DNA of 64,000 nt from Mesorhizobium helmanticense (lineage in GTDB: Bacteria > Pseudomonadota > Alphaproteobacteria > Rhizobiales > Rhizobiaceae): the NCBI RefSeq assembly GCF_003034915.1, contig NZ_PZJX01000027.1, positions 170,828 through 234,827 on the forward strand. The letters are read 5' to 3'. Positions within the stretch are counted from its first letter, which is position 1. Each line of letters opens with the position of its first letter. The notes below the pieces were generated by a model, which saw nothing but the letters and a program-made list of their open reading frames with translations, was not told the DNA's origin and made no database searches. A program made the position numbers and the translations under genes. Positions 55,051-64,000 of the stretch are shown one piece after another.

Positions 55051-55440
55051 ATGCAGTCGCCTTTCAACGGGATTCGTAGCGTCACGCTGGCCGCTGCAGC
55101 AATCCTTGCCGCCGGCACCGCGGCCTACGCTCATCACGGCTGGTCGTGGACCGAGGACGGGTTTTTCGAACTCAAGGGCAGGATCACGGCCATCTATATC
55201 GGCAATCCGCACGCCACGCTGGATGTCGACGCTGAGGGCGAGGCCTGGCGGGTGGAGATGGCGCCGCCGTCGCGCACGATCGCCGCCGGCTTCACCGAGG
55301 AGGTCGCCAAGGTCGGCGACGAGGTGACCGCGATCGGCAACCGCTCGCTCGACGAGAAGGAAAAGCGCATGAAGGCCGTGCGCATCATCGTCGGTGGCAA
55401 GACCTACGATGTCTATCCCGACCGCGTGCCGCCGGCCTGA
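55051..55440 (+). CDS. DUF6152 secreted protein
   Basis: 129 residues. Signal peptide 1-27 ending in AYA, then HHGWSWTEDG...LKGRITAIYIGNPHATLDVDA, the DUF6152 pattern, with a His-rich N-terminus that may bind metal. Its stop is directly followed by the start of the membrane gene at 55441, so the pair is translated together. Confidence 0.8.
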   Translation: MQSPFNGIRSVTLAAAAILAAGTAAYAHHGWSWTEDGFFELKGRITAIYIGNPHATLDVDAEGEAWRVEMAPPSRTIAAGFTEEVAKVGDEVTAIGNRSLDEKEKRMKAVRIIVGGKTYDVYPDRVPPA

Positions 55441-55908
55441 ATGGACGGGCTGCTGGCCGGCATCGAGCAACTCGCTCTCGTCAAGGGGCTGAAGGCCTCC
55501 TTCGTCGCCTACCCCATCGTCAACGCGCTGCACATAATGTCGATCGGCGCGCTGCTGACCAGCGTCATGCTGATGGACCTCAGGGTCATCGGCGCCTTCC
55601 GCTCGCTGCCGCAGGCGGCGTTCGTCGCGCTGCTGCGCCGGGTGGCATTCTGCGCATTCGCCGGCGCGCTTGTCACCGGGGCGCTGCTGTTTTCGGTGAG
55701 GGCGAGAGAGTATGCGGCGATGCCGGTTTTTCTTGCCAAGATGGGGCTGATTGTTCTCGCCGGCGTTAACTTCCTTGCGTTTATGCGGTTGTGCCGGGCG
55801 GGAGGTGGCGAGGAGCCGGCCGGCGGGGGCGCTGTTGCGCTGGCGGGGCTTTCGCTGGTGCTCTGGATGTCTGTGTTGTTCGCCGGACGGTTCATCGGGT
55901 TTCTCTGA
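55441..55908 (+). CDS. DUF6644-type membrane protein
   Basis: 155 residues with four helices (about 22-42, 63-83, 93-110 and 129-151). It is paired with the DUF6152 secreted protein with zero spacing, an arrangement often seen in rhizobia and resembling copper-resistance CopC/CopD-like pairs by topology. A metal role is an inference. Confidence 0.78.
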   Translation: MDGLLAGIEQLALVKGLKASFVAYPIVNALHIMSIGALLTSVMLMDLRVIGAFRSLPQAAFVALLRRVAFCAFAGALVTGALLFSVRAREYAAMPVFLAKMGLIVLAGVNFLAFMRLCRAGGGEEPAGGGAVALAGLSLVLWMSVLFAGRFIGFL

Positions 55909-55979
55909 CTAAACCGAGCGTCGGCACTGGCCTTCCCGAGGCGGGCAGATAAGCTCCCTGCAAACTCAGGGAGATTGTC

Positions 55980-56251
55980 ATGAAGAAGGAAGTCATCGAA
56001 GTGCAGGTGATGTCGGCAAAGGTGCTCGGCCTGCCGTGCTCGACCGCGATCAGGGCCAACGGCTTCGTATTCATCTCGGCGACGCTGCCGGTGGATACGG
56101 CATCTACGCCGTCAATTTCGGTTTTTACAACGCCATCGACCGGGTCTATGCGAAGTATTTCAGCGCGAACCCGCTGGCGCGCAGCTTCGTGCCGGTGGCG
56201 TCGTAGCCGATGGAGTTCGACATCGAGATCGAGTGTGTCGCGGTGGCGTGA
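55980..56251 (+). pseudogene. Broken ridA-family gene
   Basis: The N-terminus (MKKEVIEVQVMSAKVLGL, then AIRANGFVFISATLPVD) is RidA-like, but after ~40 codons the frame is lost. The following frame reads FGFYNAIDRVYAKYFSANPLARSFVPVAS, the RidA C-terminus, with an in-frame TAG (56204-56206) where Trp would be expected. About 50 central residues are missing. RidA (imine deaminase) function is therefore lost. Confidence 0.8.
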
Positions 56252-56374
56252 GGTTAGTTTCCTCTCCTCTTCTCCCGCTGAGCCGTCCGCCTAGCCACGT
56301 TAAAGTAAAGGGATACAGAGGCATCGCCTCGGTGTCGATCAGCTTGATCGAGAGGGTTTCCGATCCGATGGGGC

Positions 56375-57022
56375 GTGGCAGATACAGACAACGTCTATTT
56401 GGACACAAAAATCATTGCAACTTATCCAGAACCTGCTACATCTATCCGTGAAAGGATGGTTGCAATGAATGGAAAGCGGTCACGCGAAGCCCTTCTTGAA
56501 TTCCTCGACTACCTTGCGAGAAAAGGTTTGATGAACACGACGACTGCCCGCTCACGCAAGGCATCGGCGAACAAGGTGCTGTCTATACTTGAAAAGGATG
56601 AAGCGGAAGACGTCACAATTTTGGATCTAGATCAGCTTCTTGTTCGGTTTTCGAATATTTCTGGTTCAAACTATACGCCGGACAGCCTGAATACATATAA
56701 AAGCAGGATAAAATCGGCGATTGACGATTTTAAAAACTATCTAGACAATCCGATGTCTTTTAGGCCGTCGATCCAAGCATCGGGAAGGAAATCTTCTGAA
56801 AGGCCGAAATCGGTTAACGCGACAGACAGTAAGTCGCTCGACGAGGCTCCTCAAAAAATATTCGCGAACTTTTCAGCAGCCCCGCCTACTTCAGTTTCGA
56901 TACTGCCTATCCCTATTAGGCCGGACTTGACGATACAAGTGCAGGGACTGCCCTACGATCTGACGCCTGCGGAAGCGAACAAGATCGCGAACGTAATACG
57001 CGCAATGGCGTCAACAGATTGA
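56375..57022 (+). CDS. Island gene A: putative DNA-binding protein with recombinase-like core-binding domain
   Basis: 215 residues from GTG 56375 (ATG 56465 is an alternative). The N-terminal half is helical (REALLEFLDYLARKG, ARSRKASANKVLSILE, LNTYKSRIKSAIDDFKNYL) and resembles the SAM-like core-binding domain of tyrosine recombinases, with no catalytic domain after it. The C-terminus ends LPIPIRPDLTIQVQGLPYDLT, PAEANKIANVIRAMA, a motif found in small mobile-element proteins. Locally about 39% G+C (56581-56700), far below its neighbours, so probably acquired. Confidence 0.65.
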   Translation: MADTDNVYLDTKIIATYPEPATSIRERMVAMNGKRSREALLEFLDYLARKGLMNTTTARSRKASANKVLSILEKDEAEDVTILDLDQLLVRFSNISGSNYTPDSLNTYKSRIKSAIDDFKNYLDNPMSFRPSIQASGRKSSERPKSVNATDSKSLDEAPQKIFANFSAAPPTSVSILPIPIRPDLTIQVQGLPYDLTPAEANKIANVIRAMASTD

Positions 57023-57106
57023 TTCCCGGTCCAAACGGGAATTAAGCTCAGCCCAGCTGAGACCACGGGAGCCGCTGGCTCGGCGTCCAAAGCCGATGTC
57101 CAGCGG
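57022..57106 (+). other. Three consecutive RNA hairpins between the island genes
   Basis: ATTCCCG/CGGGAAT (57022-57042), CTCAG/CTGAG (57047-57061) and a two-part stem CCGCTGG..CGGC/GCCG..CCAGCGG (57072-57106). No T-run follows. The hairpins fill the ~175-bp gap between the two genes and could be an RNA element or terminator cluster. Confidence 0.5.
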
Positions 57107-57197
57107 CCCTCTTGCCCGTCTAAATTCAGGCCGAGAGACTATAGCTCATAAGCCCAATTGTCGCAAACCGACTTGCCTCGAACCAAATTGGTATTCA

Positions 57198-57989
57198 ATG
57201 ACCGCCCCAGACGCGAACCGGCAGAAGGAAGCATGGCGAGAGATTGACAGTATTTTTTCAGACGCGAAAAATACGTGGGTTATTCACTACTCTTGCGAAA
57301 GTTTCTATGATCGAGCTGAGGGGCGTTCGCCTAGGGTAACCTCTATTGCAGTTCGCAAGTTAAGTGATGCGCAGACGCACTCGTTCTCTATCCATCAAAT
57401 TGCAGAACGCCAAGGTGTGGCTTTTGGGGAAATTGAGCAGCATTATGATCGATTGGAACGCCTCATGCTGGACGCGTTCTTTTCGTTTGTCGGCTCGTAC
57501 CGGAACAGCCACTTCATGCACTGGAATATGCGCGATGCGAACTATGGATTCGCGGCAATCGAGCATCGGTATACAGTTCTTGAAGGTTCGCCTGTTGTAA
57601 TTGACGACGAGCGAAAGCATGATTTATCGAGGATTATCATAAATATATATGGGAAAGGCTACATATCGCACCCGCGAATGGAGTCCTTGATTGAAAAAAA
57701 CCAGATACGACCTTTGGATTTCATGACAGGAGCGCAGGAAGCAGCAGCGTTCGAAGAGCGAAATTTTAGCGGACTGCATCAATCCACGTTGCGTAAAGTG
57801 GATATTCTAGCGAATCTTGCAACCTTGGTTAAGGATCGTTCTCTAAAGACGAATACTACACGCTGGGAGATGCATGGCGGTCGCATTCGGACGAGCGTCT
57901 CTTGGGTTCTTGAAAACAAACTTGTTGCTTTTTTTGCCAGTATCGCGAGCATTGTTGGCTTAGGCTTGGCAATTTACGCTCTGAAGTAG
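57198..57989 (+). CDS. Island gene B: membrane-anchored protein of unknown function
   Basis: 263 residues from ATG 57198. A soluble domain (1-240) has conserved-looking blocks WVIHYSCESFYDRAEGRSPRV, THSFSIHQIAE, RLMLDAFFSFVGSYRNSHFMHWNMRDANYGF and GYISHPRMESLI, and one transmembrane helix lies at the C-terminus (VAFFASIASIVGLGLAIYAL). The sequence is about 37% G+C at 57241-57300. I do not know the family. A tail-anchored soluble domain next to a DNA-binding protein in an AT-rich insertion is the kind of arrangement seen in defence loci, but this is inference. Confidence 0.7.
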   Translation: MTAPDANRQKEAWREIDSIFSDAKNTWVIHYSCESFYDRAEGRSPRVTSIAVRKLSDAQTHSFSIHQIAERQGVAFGEIEQHYDRLERLMLDAFFSFVGSYRNSHFMHWNMRDANYGFAAIEHRYTVLEGSPVVIDDERKHDLSRIIINIYGKGYISHPRMESLIEKNQIRPLDFMTGAQEAAAFEERNFSGLHQSTLRKVDILANLATLVKDRSLKTNTTRWEMHGGRIRTSVSWVLENKLVAFFASIASIVGLGLAIYALK

Positions 57990-58033
57990 CAATCCCAACC
58001 GCTCCTTTTCTCCGCAAACGGGGAGAAATCGCT

Positions 58034-61537
<3,504 letters not shown>

Positions 61538-61724
61538 GGTTTTAGAGTTCCGTCGGCGGGCGGCTTGCACGAAAAGCCGGGACGGGAAGACCCGGCCGGT
61601 TGTGCTCGCGATTCTGGTATCAGGCTAGGAGGGCCTTATAGGGAAGAGTTTTGCTGGATGTAACCCCGAAAATGCGGGTTGATGCGAGGTGCACAGCTGG
61701 GCAAACAAGCGTCTCATTCCGTCG

Positions 61725-61883
61725 CGCCCCCCTCTGTCCTGCCGGACATCTCCCCCACACGGGGGGAGATCGGCCTTCACGTTTGATTTCGCCAATCGCC
61801 AGCCTCGAAAAAGGGGCGCTGTCGGCGAAACAGCCAATCTCCCCCCTCGTGGGGGAGATGTCCGGCAGGACAGAGGGGGGCGC
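61725..61883. repeat. Long palindromic repeat, family B copy 2
   Basis: Arms GCGCCCCCCTCTGTCCTGCC and GGCAGGACAGAGGGGGGCGC, each followed by ATCTCCCCC, match the outer arms at 54671-54960. An uninterrupted copy, useful as reference for the nested one. Confidence 0.9.
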
Positions 61884-61908
61884 TGTCCCTCCAGCGTTTC
61901 GAATCTAC

Positions 61909-62838
61909 CTAACCTCCGGTTGCCAGGGCGTCAGGAATCTCGAAGCGCTCCGAAACGCCGACGCGGATCATGTTCAGGGTGCCTTCGCGGGTGAAGCGGA
62001 ACTCGCCGGATGCATCGGAACCGGCCGGCAGGCCGGCGGCGAAGCTGATGACGCGCGTGCCGCCGTCGGGCCAGGTCACGGTCACGGCGGCCTTGCTGTC
62101 GCCCTGGCGCACGATGCTCACGTCGCAACTGGTCATCGGCTGGCCGACATAGCGCGCGCAGGGAATCCTATTTTTGGCGCCAGCGGCTGGTGGACCCGGT
62201 GGCTGCAGCCGCGCAACCGTTTGTGCGTCGGCCGGAGGCGCTGCGTTGACAGCGAAGTTCTGGTTGGCACCCGCCGCAGGCGCCTGCCCATCCGTCTCGC
62301 CGGTCGGCGGGTCTCCATTGCCCGAAAGCGCCAGGCGGTAAGCATCCTCGATGGCGGCCTTGCCGATTGCCTCGGCGGGAGTCGGCGGGGTTTCGGCATC
62401 GGTGCCACCCAGGCGTTCCGTCAGGTCGGGCAGCGGCGCAGCCAGCGCGGGGTTTGCGGCCCCGGCAGCCATGGTCGCGCCTTCACCAGTCGTTTCCATG
62501 TCGGCCACTGGCTGGGGATTGGTCGAACTGAGGTAGCGCGCGGGAGCCCATCCCATCATTTGCGGATTGTCGGTCATCGCGACCTTGCACCATTGATGAC
62601 CGTTGACGTCGTTGCAGCCGAGATTGTTCAGGCTCGACCCATTGGGCAGGCGGGCCTGGATCTTGCCGCCTGGCGAGGGTTTGGCGCGGATGTTCAAGAG
62701 ATCGTCCGGAGCCAGACCCGTCACGATGGAGACAACCTCAGCCTCCTGCGCTCTGGCCGGCAGCGCCGTCGGCAGCATCGCCATCAAAAGCGCGGCGAGC
62801 AGCAGCGTCTTTGGGACCGTAACTGTGCGCCTCATCAT
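61909..62838 (-). CDS. Secreted SH3-domain protein
   Basis: About 309 residues. Signal peptide 1-30 (TLLLAALLMAMLPTALPARAQ), a bacterial SH3-type domain (~32-105: DDLLNIRAKPSPGGKIQARLPNGS, WCKVAM, WAPARYL), an Ala/Pro-rich linker and a C-terminal domain with Cys (IPCARYVGQPMTSCDV) that ends EGTLNMIRVGVSERFEIP. Probably periplasmic, perhaps wall-binding. Two ATG codons in tandem at 62838/62835. Confidence 0.8.
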   Translation of the reverse strand: MMRRTVTVPKTLLLAALLMAMLPTALPARAQEAEVVSIVTGLAPDDLLNIRAKPSPGGKIQARLPNGSSLNNLGCNDVNGHQWCKVAMTDNPQMMGWAPARYLSSTNPQPVADMETTGEGATMAAGAANPALAAPLPDLTERLGGTDAETPPTPAEAIGKAAIEDAYRLALSGNGDPPTGETDGQAPAAGANQNFAVNAAPPADAQTVARLQPPGPPAAGAKNRIPCARYVGQPMTSCDVSIVRQGDSKAAVTVTWPDGGTRVISFAAGLPAGSDASGEFRFTREGTLNMIRVGVSERFEIPDALATGG

Positions 62839-62973
62839 CTGGCCATGGACGATTGCATTACCGAAGGCGCGGCCAGGCACGGAAGTGCTGCCGCATGCCG
62901 AGCGATTTATAAGGGACGACATGGCGCCATGTAAGTCGGAAAATATGGCCACGGCATGAGCAAACGGACCTAG

Positions 62974-63063
62974 TTCAGTGGGCATATGAGCTTCGCTCAG
63001 CCCGGAGGTATGAACTCGTTCCTCGTTCAACCCGGGGGTATGAACTCGTGCCTCGCTCAACCC
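62974..63063. repeat. 30-bp tandem repeat, three units
   Basis: Three units of 30 bp (63034-63063, 63004-63033, 62974-63003); the first two are close (CCCGG/GGTATGAACTCGT core), the third is diverged. The block lies mainly between the SH3-domain gene and the metallophosphatase, overlapping the latter's last codons. Confidence 0.75.
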
Positions 63064-63809
63064 GACATTAACCCGGTGCGCAGCGCGTGGGCCCATTCGG
63101 GCCTTCCCGCCTGTTCGGCCTGTCGCGCGGCCGCCTCGTGATCGTAGTCGACGGCAATAGAATCGAAGCGGCCGCGGTGCTCGCCGAGTTCGACGATGCC
63201 GTAGCGCGCATGCGGGGAGCCTTGTTCGGAGACATGCGCTGGTGGCGTATCGTCGTAATAGGCGGGGCAGCCGCTGCTGCCGGGGTTGAAGATGACCGGA
63301 CCGCCGGGAATGCGGATCAGATCGGCGCGATGGCTGTGGCCGCACAGCACGATGCGGCAAGAGGGGTCGAGCCCCTTCAGCCGTCGCTTGATGGCGGCCA
63401 GCGGCGCGCGCACCAGCTGGCCATCCGAGATCGCGTCGGCCAGGTATTTTTCGTCATGGTCGGGACGTGCATGGAAGGCAATGACACCGGGCGCGACCTC
63501 CAGGGTGAGAGGAAGCGCAAACAGCGCCTCGCGCTGCGCCGCCGTCAGCCGCTCCTGCGCGTAGCGGTCGGATGGCCACATCTGGTCGTCGGCCGGGTCG
63601 ACGGCGACGCGGCGGTCGTGATTGCCGCGCACCGTCGGCAGGTTGAGCGCTTCCAGCCGCTGCATGGTTTCGCGCGGCCACAGCGGGCCGGAGACGCAAT
63701 CGCCGAGATTGACGATTAAGTCGGCGCCGCCGCGCTGCTTGAGATCGTCAAGCACAGCGTCGAGCGCCAGCACGTTGCCGTGGATGTCGGCGAGGACGGC
63801 GATGCGCAT
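63057..63809 (-). CDS. Calcineurin-like metallophosphoesterase
   Basis: 250 residues. Metal-site motifs DIHGN (8-12), GDCVSG, GNHD and GHSH are all present, as in YfcE/MJ0936-type phosphodiesterases. Substrate unknown. GGAGG precedes the ATG at 63809. Confidence 0.88.
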   Translation of the reverse strand: MRIAVLADIHGNVLALDAVLDDLKQRGGADLIVNLGDCVSGPLWPRETMQRLEALNLPTVRGNHDRRVAVDPADDQMWPSDRYAQERLTAAQREALFALPLTLEVAPGVIAFHARPDHDEKYLADAISDGQLVRAPLAAIKRRLKGLDPSCRIVLCGHSHRADLIRIPGGPVIFNPGSSGCPAYYDDTPPAHVSEQGSPHARYGIVELGEHRGRFDSIAVDYDHEAAARQAEQAGRPEWAHALRTGLMSG

Positions 63810-63835
63810 GGGAGGCTCCGGTTGTGAGGTAGCGT

Positions 63836-64000
63836 TTCCTCGCCCCCGCGAAGCGAGGGAGAGGTGGCCGCGAAGCGGCCGGAGAGGGGGCTCTTCGCGA
63901 ATGAAGCGTCGAGGAAAATCAAACTTCTTTGAACGATCGGGGAGCGTCAAGGCCCCCTCTCCGTCCCGGCTTCGCCCGGCCACCTCTCCCCCACTCTCGT
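63836..64000. repeat. Palindromic repeat, family C copy 2
   Basis: Inner arms CCGCGAAGCGGCC-GGAGAGGGGG and CCCCCTCTCCG match the nested copy at 54752-54889. Cut by the right window edge. Confidence 0.8.

Noticed and set aside
56160..56408. Minus-strand frame over ridA scar
   Set aside because: Overlaps the pseudogene and the island start; no ribosome site or domain.
61909..63360. Long upstream extension of the SH3-protein frame
   Set aside because: It runs through the tandem repeat and antisense to the phosphatase; a signal peptide begins at 62838.

Overview
This window reads as chromosomal DNA of a Mesorhizobium-like alphaproteobacterium (Hyphomicrobiales). The evidence is high G+C, very high third-position G+C, the linkage trxB-lsrB-AbcR-type sRNA, a DUF1476 ATP-synthase zeta subunit, extensin-like and DUF3775 proteins, and many long palindromic intergenic repeats of the rhizobial kind. 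No phage, plasmid, transposase, CRISPR array, rRNA or tRNA gene was recognised.

Layout. 1-9 kb: envelope, redox and unknown genes (CapA-like phosphatase, DUF3137, DUF2314, a Tat-type FAD oxidase, two coupled membrane/unknown genes, a YegS-like lipid kinase). 9-13 kb: a tightly overlapped catabolic operon (GMC oxidoreductase, enolase-superfamily dehydratase, 3-hydroxyisobutyrate-dehydrogenase-like enzyme). 13-24 kb: small metabolic genes, an HxlR regulator facing its FMN reductase, a SARP/BTAD-alpha/beta-hydrolase fusion, a CNNM/CBS transporter, and a LysR regulator facing a Gal80-like Gfo/Idh/MocA protein. 24-28 kb: ChaC, two adjacent extensin-like proteins, a TPR protein. 28-35.5 kb: greA and a complete ADP-heptose/inner-core LPS set split into two facing-away clusters (hldD-waaF-waaC on the minus strand, hldE-gmhA-gmhB on the plus strand). 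35.5-39.6 kb: lrp, trxB, lsrB and, downstream, an AbcR1/2 (alpha-r15) type sRNA followed by a second, unrecognised sRNA candidate with its own anti-Shine-Dalgarno loop and intrinsic terminator. 39.6-55.9 kb: an atypical EF-G, aspartate aminotransferase, a translationally coupled pair of EAL proteins, GST, cold-shock protein, Ogt, lytic transglycosylase, LprI-like and DUF899 proteins, the zeta subunit and a DUF6152/membrane pair, with repeats between many of them. 55.9-58 kb: a broken ridA followed by an AT-rich two-gene island of unknown function with three hairpins between its genes. 58-64 kb: carB, an SH3-domain secreted protein and a metallophosphatase.

How the parts fit. The heptose genes supply the LPS inner core, and LsrB is known in Sinorhizobium to affect LPS and the oxidative-stress response, so this block joins envelope synthesis to a redox/symbiosis regulator and post-transcriptional sRNA control. 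The most unusual parts are the second sRNA candidate near 39.5 kb, the AT-rich island at 56.3-58 kb, and places where palindromic repeats supply the ends of coding sequences.

Starts were chosen from visible Shine-Dalgarno sequences, signal peptides or overlaps. Where two starts are possible both are given.
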